From: Candidatus Kuenenia stuttgartensis
GTDB taxonomy: Bacteria; Planctomycetota; Planctomycetia; Isosphaerales; Isosphaeraceae
Length of the DNA stretch: 64,000 nucleotides
Assembly: GCA_945865635.1 (NCBI GenBank)
Contig: CAMBEP010000009.1
Location: 62,001 to 126,000 of the forward strand
Direction: 5' to 3'
The notes beneath the pieces are model-generated. The model was not told the DNA's origin and ran no database searches. It saw nothing but the letters and a program-made list of their open reading frames with translations. Made by a program: the position numbers and the translations under genes. This document shows, in pieces, positions 8,452 to 18,296 of this stretch. Position 1 is the stretch's first letter. Each line of letters begins with the position of its first letter.

Positions 8452-9855
8452 ATGTATCAAAACAGCAATGGCTGGAATCGTAAACTCTCTGGCAAGAAAC
8501 TGTTGGCACTTCTTTTCTGTGCATTTGCCGGCTCATCAGACGGAGCCGATGCTCCAAAATCTGATGTCAAGAGAACTGCGATTGATCGTTTTAAGCAGGA
8601 GCATTTGCAGGCGACACATTCGGATGCAGAAATGGTTCGTAAGGGCATTCTAAAGCGAACATTGCCAGCAGGCTGGCGGGATATTCGATCGATTTTCCAT
8701 GCGCATGCCGAGGATTCGGAGCATACGGGGGGGACTCGTCCGGAGATGATTGCCGAGGCAAACAAATCAGGTGTATCGGCCTTGTTCTTAAGTGATCATT
8801 ATCGGCCGCCCCGGGATTTTGTGACACCAGAGCGATCGGGTCTGGTGGATGGGGTTTTGCTGGTTCCGGGATCGGAATGGGGCGGGTTCTTGCTCCTTCC
8901 CACCAAATCCGTGATTTCGAAAATGAAGGCTCCCGCTAATGCGTTGCTGGATCAGGTTAGGGAGAACAATGGGCTGGCATTTCTCTCGCACGTCGAGGAA
9001 CGACAAAATCACAGTATGGAGCAGCTTGATGGACAAGAGATTTATAATCGTCATTATGATGCCATTGTCGATTCCAAAGGATTGATGTCGCTTGTGCTGG
9101 CAATGACTTCCAGGAAAACGATTGACGATTTTCAACAAAAAATTGATAAATATCCTGACGAAACCTTTGCATTTCAGGTGGAATATCCGAAGTTATATCT
9201 GGAAAAGTTTGATCGGGAGCTGATCAAAAAACGGCTTGTTGGTGTTGCTGCCAACGACTGTCATCACAACATGGTTCTGATAGTCAAGAAAGTGGATGAG
9301 ACAGCGGTTCTAGTTGGTACCAATGTGGATAAAGATCAACAGATGAAACGCATACCCGTTTCATTAGCGCCCGGTATCAAGGAACTCGTCGCAAATAAAA
9401 AGCCGGGTGATGTGATTGCCAAAATCGATTTGGATCCCTATCACCGATCGTTTGCCGGGAGTAGCACCCACATCTTTGCCAAGTCCTTAACTGACAATGA
9501 TCTGAGGTTGGCAGTGAAGGCCGGGCGGGTTTATGTTTCGCATGATTGGATTTGTAATCCAGAAGGTTTTTGGGTAGAAGTTCAAGACAATAAGAACCAG
9601 GTGCAGGGAATGATCGGCGATGAATTGAAGTTCAATGCGGATCAGGGGCAACGAATTAAAGTGGAAATGCCAGCTTCGGCGTCATTGGTCAGGCTGATTT
9701 GCGATGGCCAGGTAGTTGGCGAGTCGACGAATACGGCCAAAGCAGATTTTAAAATTGAGAAACCAGGAGTCTACCGGGTCGAAGTCTTCCAAAAGCTCGA
9801 TGGTGAATACAGGGGTTGGATTTATGCGAATCCCATCTATATTCGAGCGTTATAA
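8452..9855 (+). CDS. Exported PHP-domain metal-dependent hydrolase-like protein
   Basis: Numbered from ATG 8452, the 467-residue protein begins with a signal-like segment (KKLLALLFCAFAGSSDGADA). It then shows PHP-fold metal motifs: FHAHAED (H83, H85), LSDHYRP (D115, H116), a downstream FLSHVEE and NDCHHN. PHP proteins hydrolyse phosphoester or related bonds with two or three metal ions, but the substrate here is unknown. The C-terminal 130 residues look like a beta-sandwich. A TTG start at 8344 is possible but would put a non-hydrophobic leader before the signal peptide, so ATG is preferred. It converges with the next gene across 67 bases and has no obvious operon partner. Confidence 0.75.
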   Translation: MYQNSNGWNRKLSGKKLLALLFCAFAGSSDGADAPKSDVKRTAIDRFKQEHLQATHSDAEMVRKGILKRTLPAGWRDIRSIFHAHAEDSEHTGGTRPEMIAEANKSGVSALFLSDHYRPPRDFVTPERSGLVDGVLLVPGSEWGGFLLLPTKSVISKMKAPANALLDQVRENNGLAFLSHVEERQNHSMEQLDGQEIYNRHYDAIVDSKGLMSLVLAMTSRKTIDDFQQKIDKYPDETFAFQVEYPKLYLEKFDRELIKKRLVGVAANDCHHNMVLIVKKVDETAVLVGTNVDKDQQMKRIPVSLAPGIKELVANKKPGDVIAKIDLDPYHRSFAGSSTHIFAKSLTDNDLRLAVKAGRVYVSHDWICNPEGFWVEVQDNKNQVQGMIGDELKFNADQGQRIKVEMPASASLVRLICDGQVVGESTNTAKADFKIEKPGVYRVEVFQKLDGEYRGWIYANPIYIRAL

Positions 9856-9922
9856 AAATGATAAATCTCTCGAAGCAATCAAGATTGGCTTCCGATAAAA
9901 TAAGATCTGATACAGCATGATT

Positions 9923-10948
9923 TCAGTTTGGCAGGTCTGGAGGAGGCGACAAAGGCTGGTTTGATGGGCTGATCGGCGGGGAATTTAAATCCGGAGTCGC
10001 TGTAGGTTCAAATTGTGGAATTGTGCTGTTTGCAGATTCTGAGACGGTTGGGCTTGCGGATCTCTGGGCGGAATTTTGTGCGGCCCGCCGTGCGGCATTG
10101 AACAAAACCAATCGCTTCAATGCAACCTGGGCCGCTGCCTGAGGGGTGTCGCCTTCGCCTTCAAAGGTTTGTTGTTTTGAGCCACTTTGGCCAGCCATTT
10201 CACACTGAAACTTTAATCGACCCCCGGCGGTACCTGTCAATTGGATGTTTCTGACACCAAGCGATTGCATTTTACGCATCAATTCTGCCCAGGTGACATC
10301 CAGAGACGTGGGACGGCTCGCTGTAGACCCTGAAATACCTGCTGTAGCAACGGCGTTATCATGCTTGGGAATATCAGTAGGCTTGACATTAGTGGCGATG
10401 CTTGGTGGGAGTACAGTTGGAGTCGTGGAAGGGGTGGTATCGATGGGCAAGTTGGTGGGTAGGCTGTTTGGAACTGAAGCCGTCGGAAGAGTTGTGGAGG
10501 TCGTCGATTCTGAGTTTGGATTGGCTTTGTACGTGGAAGTGGTTTGATCAGGCCAATGAATCGATAGAGGCGGCGGCGGATTCGAAGGAACAGGAATCAC
10601 AGAAACTGGTGCTGTTGCAAATTGAGTCGGGGCGGCAGGAGGTGGAGCGCTGGTTGGAACGGTTTGTTTATTCTCATGTATGGCAGATGGTTGCGCTTGT
10701 AGATTGGGCGATGAGTTTTGCGGAGGATTGTTTGGTGAGTGTTGCGGGATGGCACCGGGGACGTTGGGCAAATGAGCTGGCAAGGCGGCAGGCGGAGTAT
10801 TGGTGATTGATCCGAGCGAAATCACGGTTCCGACCTGTTGCTTGTGATAAAGATAGTTCACAGCCGTGGTCAAGTTATGCTCATTGAGCATCCCCCCCCC
10901 TGCGAAGGCGGCAGCGGCCAACACCATCAGGCTCATCAGTTTCTTCAT
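9923..10948 (-). CDS. Exported proline-rich protein of unknown function
   Basis: ATG 10946-10948 (MKKLMSLMVLAAAAFAGGG) gives a clear Sec-type signal peptide; a TTG start 21 codons upstream is less likely. About 190 residues rich in Pro, Thr, Ser and Asn follow, likely a disordered linker. Then comes a compact domain near LDVTWAELMRKMQSLGV with an F-x-G-E-G-D-T-P-Q-A-A-A-Q-V-A-L segment, and a second Pro/Ser-rich tail. The compact part loosely resembles the double-stranded-RNA-binding alpha-beta-alpha pattern, but an exported RNA binder would be odd, so no function is assigned. The opposite strand carries long open frames only because of the biased composition. Confidence 0.65.
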   Translation of the reverse strand: MKKLMSLMVLAAAAFAGGGMLNEHNLTTAVNYLYHKQQVGTVISLGSITNTPPAALPAHLPNVPGAIPQHSPNNPPQNSSPNLQAQPSAIHENKQTVPTSAPPPAAPTQFATAPVSVIPVPSNPPPPLSIHWPDQTTSTYKANPNSESTTSTTLPTASVPNSLPTNLPIDTTPSTTPTVLPPSIATNVKPTDIPKHDNAVATAGISGSTASRPTSLDVTWAELMRKMQSLGVRNIQLTGTAGGRLKFQCEMAGQSGSKQQTFEGEGDTPQAAAQVALKRLVLFNAARRAAQNSAQRSASPTVSESANSTIPQFEPTATPDLNSPPISPSNQPLSPPPDLPN

Positions 10949-11683
10949 GGTTTTGGCTTCTGGGAAGAGAGCAATCGCTTCTCTATTTGAGATTTTCGAC
11001 GATTCGTGCAAGTTCCATCAGCACATCGGACTAAGAAGCGTTTAAGACGCCAGGCGCGTGTATTGAACACGATTTCCTGAAATTGGACAAGCCCGACTCA
11101 GCGATTCCTGGGCTCCACAGGTTGGGGGCTTTGAGGGCGTTAGTATTGGAGTGGCGGCTGGATTTTGGAAGGAATTGTTCTTAGAGTCAAGCCTGCTCGA
11201 AATTTTAGGTGTCAGGAATGTTGCGAATGGTGATGGAATCAAATATACTGTCGTTCACACAAGAAAATCTAAACTTCAAGATCGGTGGATTCGCAAGCCG
11301 ATGAGAGGTTTGGTTTGTTGTGGTGATTTGTGAGAGGCATGTTGCAGCGTATCACTAGCGAATCGAATCCGATTTGTTGATACGGTGCTTTTAAATTCTG
11401 ACAGGGTTTCGTCAGGATTAGTGCAATGGTTTTGCGGGTGCAACGACAAATGATTGACAAAGGAAATTGAACCAAGTATCGTTGGACACCATCAAGAAAG
11501 GTTTGAGGCAATGATGATCGGCATCGGGTGAGTCACGGAGAATAGATTTTGACAGATTGTTAGAGTCTTGATTTGTGGCTGGCGGATCGCTTTGGCCGCC
11601 TTTGTTTCAAAGCATTCCGGTTTGCATAGGTGAGAAACCTGACCCGATTTAGTAAAAATGAGATGAGAATAGGACGGTGACCT
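10949..11683. other. 735-bp region without a convincing gene
   Basis: It lies upstream of both the proline-rich protein gene (leftward) and the HTH gene (rightward). Short open frames on both strands (for example around 11042-11333) have no recognisable motif, ribosome-binding site or coding bias. Probably promoter DNA for the two divergent genes, possibly with decayed sequence. Confidence 0.45.
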
Positions 11684-12277
11684 GTGAGAGAAGAATCCCT
11701 TAATCATGCGATTCAGAACGAGAACGAATCGCCAATGCCTTGCTGGACATTTTTAAGCAATCATGCGCTTGTCATGATGTGCTTGGTGGATGACCCGACA
11801 GTGCGGATGCGTGACGTGGCGATTCGTGTTGGAATCACTGAGCGAGCCGTGCAGCGGATCTTGACAGAACTTGAAGATGCCAAATATCTTAAGCGACATC
11901 GTGAAGGACGGCGCAATTTTTATGTGGTGGATTTGAACCAGCCGATGAGGCATCCGATGACGCGTAACAGTCGTGTTTCAGACCTTCTCAGACTGCGCTT
12001 GAGGAGCAATGATCATGAAGCTTCTGGTCAGGAAAATCATGAGGACCCACGACAAGTTCGAATGAGTCATGCGGCCAACGGCACGAGTTATGGCCGACGT
12101 CGGGGACCGGTTCCACGCCAGATTCAGCCAACAGAAATTCCGACAGAGTCGAGGCAGGCGCTCCCCCAGACGAATGGTGAAGCCAAACTTGTAGAAAAAA
12201 AAGTGAAAGTGGCGATTAAAACGAAGAGGAAGAATTTGGCACTCGACCAGCAGAACAAAGCAACCTTAAACCCTTAA
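11684..12277 (+). CDS. Winged-helix (MarR/IclR-like) DNA-binding protein
   Basis: Residues 20-85 form a winged helix-turn-helix: NHALVMMCLVDDPTVRMRDVA, then GITERAVQRILTELEDAKYL as the recognition region, then HREGRRNFYVV as wing. The remaining 110 residues are polar and basic, ending in a Lys-rich stretch (VEKKVKVAIKTKRKN), and may be disordered or bind nucleic acid. The start is a GTG at 11684; an ATG 17 codons later is an alternative. It precedes the Ycf46-like ATPase by 219 bases on the same strand and could regulate it. The effector is unknown. Confidence 0.75.
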   Translation: MREESLNHAIQNENESPMPCWTFLSNHALVMMCLVDDPTVRMRDVAIRVGITERAVQRILTELEDAKYLKRHREGRRNFYVVDLNQPMRHPMTRNSRVSDLLRLRLRSNDHEASGQENHEDPRQVRMSHAANGTSYGRRRGPVPRQIQPTEIPTESRQALPQTNGEAKLVEKKVKVAIKTKRKNLALDQQNKATLNP

Positions 12278-12427
12278 TTCCGCTTAAGAATGCCAGATGC
12301 TCTGGACGCTTCATCCCATTCACGTCACAATCAATTCCAAGGCGGATCATAACCTCACTTCTTTTTGATCATTCTGAGAGAAGAGACTCTGAGGGTTTTG
12401 ATGAGCCGATGGTTTTGATCAGGCCAG

Positions 12428-12445
12428 GCGGATTTTTCAATCCGC
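12428..12445. other. Small hairpin between the HTH gene and the ATPase gene
   Basis: GCGGATT and AATCCGC pair around a TTTC loop, 51 bases before the ATPase start codon. There is no T-run, so it may be an attenuating structure in the leader or a weak terminator. The rest of the 219-bp gap shows nothing else. Confidence 0.35.
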
Positions 12446-12496
12446 TTGGTCCCGTGACGGTCGTTTCGAAGCGATGATCCGGAAAAGTGTACTCAC

Positions 12497-14020
12497 ATGG
12501 GCGAACTCCTGACACGAAAAATGAGCCTGCTCCTAAGAGCCGGCCATAGAATCATCGGTTTGGAGACGGACGACGAACCCACAGCCTTGGCTGAAGTCAG
12601 GGCTTTGGCGGACCAACTTCAGCAGCCTCTTTGGGAGTGGTCTTGTACGGAAGGGCTGGTTCGAACCCGTCCTGTGACTCGGTCGGGTCAGGCCCCTCCG
12701 GCGATTCCGGCACTCTCTGCAAGCAAGGCGCTGGGGCATGTTTATCAGGCACAAGAGCCTGTTTTGTATGTATTTAAAGATATTGGCCCACATGTTAACG
12801 ATCCGCTGGTGATCCGACAGTTAAGAGACTTGGCTGATCCAGGAGTCAGCCGCAACGCAGGCATTGTTCTGGTCGATTCACAGCCACTTTCCGATGAAGT
12901 TCGTAAACTTCTTGTCAATCTGGACTTGCCAAGGCCTGGTCCGGAAGAGCTTGAACGGATTGTGAAGGCCGCTTTTCAGCGTGTGAAGACCGAAATCGAA
13001 GCCCAACCCGGCACTTTGAAGGTCGAAGCCAAGCTTACTCGTCGGGAGATGGATCAAGTCGTCAGCACCCTTCGAGGTCTGAATGCCACCGATGTTTCAA
13101 GAATCATCGCCACCATAGTTCTGGACGATGGACGCCTCTCGGCCGACGATTTGCCACGTATTGTCGAGGCCAAGCGAGCCCTGCTTGGCTCAAGTGGATG
13201 CCTGGAAACCATCGAAACCGAATTGAATGATGTGGAATTGGCTGGTCTGGGACGATTGCGCGGATGGCTGGAGGCTCGACGAATGGCCTATTCGCCCAAA
13301 GCGCGCGAATTTGGCTTGGAATACCCGCGCGGAATGCTGCTCTTGGGAATTCAGGGATGTGGTAAAAGCCTGTGTGCCAAATTGGTCGCCCGCCAGTGGG
13401 GTATGCCACTTCTAAGACTTGACCCAAGCGCACTTTATCAGAAATATGTCGGTGCCACGGAAGGTCGGCTTCGGCAAGCATTGCTACAGGCCCAGGCCAT
13501 GGCGCCCGTGGTCCTCTGGATCGATGAAATCGAAAAAGCATTTGCCTCAGCGGCCGCCACGTCCGCTGATGGAGGCCTTTCCCAGCGCATGTTTGGAACA
13601 CTTCTCGCCTGGATGCAGGAACATCGACACCCAATCTTTCTTGTGGCCACGTCCAATGATATCTCAGTCTTACCACCCGAGTTGATGCGCAAAGGCCGGT
13701 TCGATGAAATCTTTTTTGTCGATCTTCCAGGCGAAAAATCCCGCCATGCAATTCTTTCTGCACATTTGACCAAGCGCAATCGAAACCCGTCTCTGTTTGA
13801 CCTAAATGCCCTCACCTCAGCCACAGAAGGATTTTCAGGTGCTGAGATCGAACAAGCCGTAATTGCAGGGCTTTACGACGCATTTGCAGGCTCTGTGGAA
13901 TTGCAGACCTCGCATATTCTCCAGTCTGTACAGTGTACTCAGCCCCTTTCAGTCGTAATGAGTGAAAAAATCGCCAGCCTTAGAGCCTGGGCGGCCAATC
14001 GCTGTGTGCCTGCTGAGTAA
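12497..14020 (+). CDS. Ycf46-like AAA+ ATPase
   Basis: This 507-residue protein has an N-terminal domain of about 230 residues (ATP-independent part of the Ycf46 type, beginning RAGHRIIGLETDDE) followed by one AAA+ module. Walker A is GIQGCGKS (284-291) and Walker B is LWIDEIEKAF (about 340-349). Sensor-1 (VATSNDI) and arginine-finger segments (MRKGRFDEIFFVDLP) also match. Family members occur in cyanobacteria, algal plastids and many bacteria; in cyanobacteria Ycf46 has been linked to carbon/CO2 regulation, but the role in planctomycetes is unknown. The start at ATG 12497 is plausible, and the gene stands alone between two strand-matched neighbours. Confidence 0.85.
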   Translation: MGELLTRKMSLLLRAGHRIIGLETDDEPTALAEVRALADQLQQPLWEWSCTEGLVRTRPVTRSGQAPPAIPALSASKALGHVYQAQEPVLYVFKDIGPHVNDPLVIRQLRDLADPGVSRNAGIVLVDSQPLSDEVRKLLVNLDLPRPGPEELERIVKAAFQRVKTEIEAQPGTLKVEAKLTRREMDQVVSTLRGLNATDVSRIIATIVLDDGRLSADDLPRIVEAKRALLGSSGCLETIETELNDVELAGLGRLRGWLEARRMAYSPKAREFGLEYPRGMLLLGIQGCGKSLCAKLVARQWGMPLLRLDPSALYQKYVGATEGRLRQALLQAQAMAPVVLWIDEIEKAFASAAATSADGGLSQRMFGTLLAWMQEHRHPIFLVATSNDISVLPPELMRKGRFDEIFFVDLPGEKSRHAILSAHLTKRNRNPSLFDLNALTSATEGFSGAEIEQAVIAGLYDAFAGSVELQTSHILQSVQCTQPLSVVMSEKIASLRAWAANRCVPAE

Positions 14021-14151
14021 TAAAAAATGCCAAATCTTTTGGGTTGAGGGGTTGAATTCAAACACTGGATATGTCAATGATAATAGGACCCGGAGATATA
14101 AAAAGCAAAGATATCTCTTACATCCGCTTCGGATTATAAAAAGTCAATCCC

Positions 14152-17100
14152 ATGTCCAGAAATTGCAATCGATCCATGAAACCGCTCGCATCATTAAGCA
14201 ATACATTTGTATTTCTCATGGTTTTTTGGCTGGCTGCGTTGATGGTTTGGCATCCACAATCCGCTTGCGCACAAGTCTATCCAGCAGAGATTTCGCTACA
14301 GAAAATGCATATGGCCAAGGGCCTTAAGGCATCAATTGTCGCTTCCGAACCCTTGGTAAGGCAACCGGTAGCCATCGATTTCGACGATAAAGGCCGACTC
14401 TGGGTCATTCAATACTTACAATATCCAAACCCTGCCGGATTAAATCGAACGAAGGTCGATCGTTACAGCCGTACCCAATACGACCGTGTCCCAGAGCCAC
14501 CACCTCGAGGCCCGAAAGGGGCCGACAGACTTACAATTCTGGAAGATAAAGACGGCGACGGTCGTGCCGATTCTTCGCACGACTTTGTCTCGGGATTGAA
14601 TCTTTCCACCGGTTTTGCGTTTGGCGATCATGGGGTTTATGTCATTCAGGCGCCTTATTTGTTGCATTACAAGGACTCCAATCAAGATGACATTCCCGAT
14701 GGTGACCCGCGCGTCCTTCTTTCCGGCTTTGGAATGGACGATGCTCATAGTCTTGCAAATTCTCTAACTTGGGGCAATGACGGATGGCTCTACGGGCTTC
14801 AGGGTTCGACAGTCACCGCTAAAATTCGTGGAATTGAATTTCAGCAGGGTATTTGGCGATACCATCCGTCTACCGACCGATTTGAGCTATACGCCGAAGG
14901 TGGCGGCAATATGTGGGGCCTTGATTTTGATCCATACGGAAATCTTTTCGCAAGTACAAACTTTGGTCCTCATATTGCATTGCACGTGCTTCAGGATGCC
15001 TATTACTGGAAACAGTTCGGGAAACATGGCCCTTTGCATAATCGTTTTGCATTCGGTCATTTTGATCATATGGTCAACGACAATCCCCAGGGTGGACACG
15101 TCACAGCAGGTGGCATTTTTTATCAGGCAGATCAATGGCCATTGCAATATCGTGGTAAATATATAGGGGCCAATGTACTATCGCATTGGGTTGCTGCATT
15201 TGATTTCATTCCTGTTGGAACCACATTCAAATCGAAGCAGAGCGATATCGTTCTGGATAGTCAGCATTCGTGGTTTGCGCCCAATGATCTTACACTTGGT
15301 TTTGATGGCAGTGTTTATGTGGCAGACTGGCACGATGCCCGTATGGCGCATCCGGATCCTGATGCAGACTGGGATCGCACCAACGGACGGATTTACAGAA
15401 TCAGTTCCGAATTAGAAAAAAGTCCTGGGTTAGGTGTGATTCCTGATATGAGTAAACTCAGTTCAGCGGAATTGGTCAAAGGTCTTTCAAACTCAAATTC
15501 AACAATCGTTCGTAGATCAAGACGAATTTTAAAGGAACGCAGGGATAAATCAACAAATTCTATTTTGAACTCGATTTGGATCGACCCAGAAAAGAAAAGT
15601 CCAGAATTGCTTCGAAGGCAGGCATTTTGGACATTGATCTCACAAGAGTCCGGAATGGGCGAACCAAATAATCTGACAGATAATCAAATGAAGATGGCTC
15701 TGGCAGACCATGATCCTGCGATTCGGAGATCCGCAATTCAGGCTATTGGAGATCGGGTTGGCACGATTTCAGACGATCTTGAAATTGCCCTTGTCAATGC
15801 AAGTGATCTGGAATCTGACACATCCGTATTGGGACAGATTGCCGCGACATCAGGGAGGATTGGATCTGTAAAACTTTGGGAATCGGCAGTCAGAAAATCA
15901 TCAATGTCTGACGCAGATTCCATAGCTTTTCGACTCTGGTGGGCTGCCGAGAAAATATCACAATCAAATCTGGTTGAGATTGCCAATTCTTTATTAAGAT
16001 TTGAGAATAAAAATATCCAGTCTATAAATAAGATCATCCTTCCCAGATTCATTCAGAAATTAGCATATATTGGCGGCGATGAGCCCGGCAACAGATTGGT
16101 GTCATTCGTTGAATCCTCCAAAGCACAAAGAATAAATCGGCTTGCACTCGTTCTGGAAGCACTCCGGGGCGGATCGCCCAAGCCTTCAGGTAAATTCTCA
16201 GGGCAATATTTGAGTGATCTTTATCAGTCAGACCCATATCATCCAACCTATTGGGAAATTGCTGCCAGAATAGGCTTGAAACAGGCTCGCGATGATGCTT
16301 ATCAGAATTGGTCGCTGATGCAGTCTCGTAAATCAGAAAATCTCATGGCGATTTATATACGAACAGCAGGCGATCTGAAGTGGTCAGAATGGTCTGCCAG
16401 ATGTTTTTCCGCATTAAAATCGTCTCTGCCTGAATTGAGGTCTGCTGCCTGGCAATCGATAAGTCAATTGATGAGTGACAAGGAAATATTAGAATTGATT
16501 GCGAGTTATCCAATTGCAAGTGAACCCGAAAAAATGAAGATTCGCGAACTCACATTGACTCGCATAGATTCATGTAGAAAAATACTGATGGCTGTTGAAT
16601 CGGGTATAATTGCAAAATCTGATTTTGATTTAAATCAGGTGGGCAGGATTGATATTTTGGGATCACCGGAATTGACTGAAAAAGCGATCAAAATCTGGGG
16701 ACTCGTGCGGGCAGCAACTCCTGAAGAAAAACTCGCTGAAGTCAGGCGACTTAATAACGATCTGCGAGCGTTTGAAGGCAATTCGATTAAAGGGAAATCG
16801 TTGTTTATCAAGAATTGTTCAGGGTGTCACAGGCTGAATGGTGACGGAAATGTCATCGGTCCAGATCTGACAGGTTCCAACAGGGCTGATCGTCAATGGC
16901 TTTTGACCAGTCTGGTCGATCCTTCCGGGGTTGTACGCAAGGAATATCAATCGCAAATTCTTGAAATGAAAGATGGACGAGTATATGATGGCCTGATACT
17001 TGGTCAGTCCGGTGGTTTTCTCAGAGTTGTTGATACCAGAGGAAAAGAGTTCCAGGTCATTGCTGGAGAAGTTGCGGATCGTCGTGATTCACCCACATCG

Positions 17101-17190
17101 CTTATGCCAGAGGGCCTCTACAAGCTTTTCAAGCCTGAAGAATTGCGTGACTTATTCGCTTATCTACAGAAATATGCGAATTCGAACTGA
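14152..17190 (+). CDS. Secreted beta-propeller 'membrane-bound dehydrogenase'-type protein with C-terminal cytochrome c site
   Basis: The 1012-residue protein starts with a signal peptide ending near QSACAQ. Residues about 50-420 form the beta-propeller of the planctomycete/verrucomicrobial 'putative membrane-bound dehydrogenase' family (AIDFDDKGRLWVIQYLQYP, DKDGDGRADS, GGNMWGLDFDPYGN). A HEAT-like helical middle follows. A haem c motif, CSGCH (C889, C892, H893), lies in the conserved C-terminal domain, which ends LMPEGLYKLFKPEELRDLFAYLQ. Such proteins probably oxidise sugars or related substrates in the periplasm and pass electrons to the haem, but no substrate has been shown. It is 29 bases before the next gene and likely heads an operon with the exported hydrolase and deacetylase. 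Confidence 0.88.
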   Translation: MSRNCNRSMKPLASLSNTFVFLMVFWLAALMVWHPQSACAQVYPAEISLQKMHMAKGLKASIVASEPLVRQPVAIDFDDKGRLWVIQYLQYPNPAGLNRTKVDRYSRTQYDRVPEPPPRGPKGADRLTILEDKDGDGRADSSHDFVSGLNLSTGFAFGDHGVYVIQAPYLLHYKDSNQDDIPDGDPRVLLSGFGMDDAHSLANSLTWGNDGWLYGLQGSTVTAKIRGIEFQQGIWRYHPSTDRFELYAEGGGNMWGLDFDPYGNLFASTNFGPHIALHVLQDAYYWKQFGKHGPLHNRFAFGHFDHMVNDNPQGGHVTAGGIFYQADQWPLQYRGKYIGANVLSHWVAAFDFIPVGTTFKSKQSDIVLDSQHSWFAPNDLTLGFDGSVYVADWHDARMAHPDPDADWDRTNGRIYRISSELEKSPGLGVIPDMSKLSSAELVKGLSNSNSTIVRRSRRILKERRDKSTNSILNSIWIDPEKKSPELLRRQAFWTLISQESGMGEPNNLTDNQMKMALADHDPAIRRSAIQAIGDRVGTISDDLEIALVNASDLESDTSVLGQIAATSGRIGSVKLWESAVRKSSMSDADSIAFRLWWAAEKISQSNLVEIANSLLRFENKNIQSINKIILPRFIQKLAYIGGDEPGNRLVSFVESSKAQRINRLALVLEALRGGSPKPSGKFSGQYLSDLYQSDPYHPTYWEIAARIGLKQARDDAYQNWSLMQSRKSENLMAIYIRTAGDLKWSEWSARCFSALKSSLPELRSAAWQSISQLMSDKEILELIASYPIASEPEKMKIRELTLTRIDSCRKILMAVESGIIAKSDFDLNQVGRIDILGSPELTEKAIKIWGLVRAATPEEKLAEVRRLNNDLRAFEGNSIKGKSLFIKNCSGCHRLNGDGNVIGPDLTGSNRADRQWLLTSLVDPSGVVRKEYQSQILEMKDGRVYDGLILGQSGGFLRVVDTRGKEFQVIAGEVADRRDSPTSLMPEGLYKLFKPEELRDLFAYLQKYANSN

Positions 17191-17219
17191 TCATTCCAAT
17201 ACATTCCCGGGAGACTCAC

Positions 17220-18296
17220 ATGAATATGACAATTCCATTCAACCGACGTGCTTTATTGCGATTTGCTGCCACATCAACGATTTGCTCACATGTAAACTCT
17301 TCACAGGCTGTTGAGAAATCGACTTATACAAATAATCTGAAACCTGTACGAGTCGCTCGACCAATTCTGAGTGACTTTCCGCATTATGTCGAGCCGATAC
17401 GATGCGAAACACGATTTGAATCACCTCCATTGATTCAGGATCCGGATGGCGATTTGCATGTTAGGGCCTGGCGATGGAGTTATAATGCGCGTGGAATTAT
17501 TGAAATCCCAAACCAGTTACTGGCCAATCGTACGGCTGTGATTGTCGTACATCCATGGGGAATTGACGATGGACAGGGTTGGCGAACACCAGAACCAGCG
17601 GGAGTTGCATTCCAGTGTACGCCGCAGAAAAACCGACTCGTATTGCAACATGCTCGTGATGTGATAAACCCTTTATTGAAGCGTCTCCGTGGCAAAGCAC
17701 GGTTGATCGCTTACAGCCTTCCCGGTCTGGAAGATTCTACACGCGATAAAATATACAGATCGTGGAATTCCCAGCCCACGGTGGCCACCCGGGCTGAAGG
17801 CATGAAAGAGCTGCGAAACAAGCTTAACTCATTTCCATATCAAGGTGATTCCATACCCAAATCTTTTCAGATCGATCCTGAACGTCCGGTCGAGTCGTAT
17901 TTCAAGTCGTTTCCTGGACTTGATGCTTCAGCAAAATACGATCATGCCGGTTTCTGGGAATTGCCTGTACCAGTCATGTCCTCGATTGATGTTGCAATTA
18001 GCGACCTTGCGATTTATGATGGTGATGGATATTCCATTCTGCGCGATCACTTAAAACAGATGGGAATCCGTCACATTCTGCTTGCCGGATACAACACAGA
18101 TATGTGTGTTTGTAAGACGACAGCCGGCTATGAAAATCTTCAGAAAGACTTTAATGTCTTTCTCGTTGGTGATGCAACGATTGCAACATTTCCTGGCCAG
18201 GATTCGCCGCGGCACGCCACCAACGCTTCGGTGAGTTTTGCGGCTCTAAATTTATTGATCACACAATGCTCATGGATTGAATCGAAAACAAGATGA
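17220..18296 (+). CDS. Exported isochorismatase-fold cysteine hydrolase
   Basis: The 358-residue protein begins with a basic and hydrophobic leader (NRRALLRFAATSTI) that looks like a Tat-type signal with weak consensus. The core matches the cysteine hydrolase (isochorismatase-like) fold: VVHPWGIDDGQGW carries the acidic residue, and TDMCVCKTTAGYE carries the nucleophile cysteine. A GDATIATFPGQDSP loop follows. Family members hydrolyse amides or vinyl ethers; the substrate cannot be inferred. ATG 17220 follows GGGAG. Its stop overlaps the next start (ATGA at 18293-18296), so it is translationally coupled with the deacetylase. Neighbours suggest work on extracellular carbohydrate derivatives. 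Confidence 0.8.
   Translation: MNMTIPFNRRALLRFAATSTICSHVNSSQAVEKSTYTNNLKPVRVARPILSDFPHYVEPIRCETRFESPPLIQDPDGDLHVRAWRWSYNARGIIEIPNQLLANRTAVIVVHPWGIDDGQGWRTPEPAGVAFQCTPQKNRLVLQHARDVINPLLKRLRGKARLIAYSLPGLEDSTRDKIYRSWNSQPTVATRAEGMKELRNKLNSFPYQGDSIPKSFQIDPERPVESYFKSFPGLDASAKYDHAGFWELPVPVMSSIDVAISDLAIYDGDGYSILRDHLKQMGIRHILLAGYNTDMCVCKTTAGYENLQKDFNVFLVGDATIATFPGQDSPRHATNASVSFAALNLLITQCSWIESKTR

Noticed and set aside
10245-10806. Plus-strand genes of about 100-134 residues
   Set aside because: They are mirror frames of the proline-rich coding sequence, with composition that follows from it.
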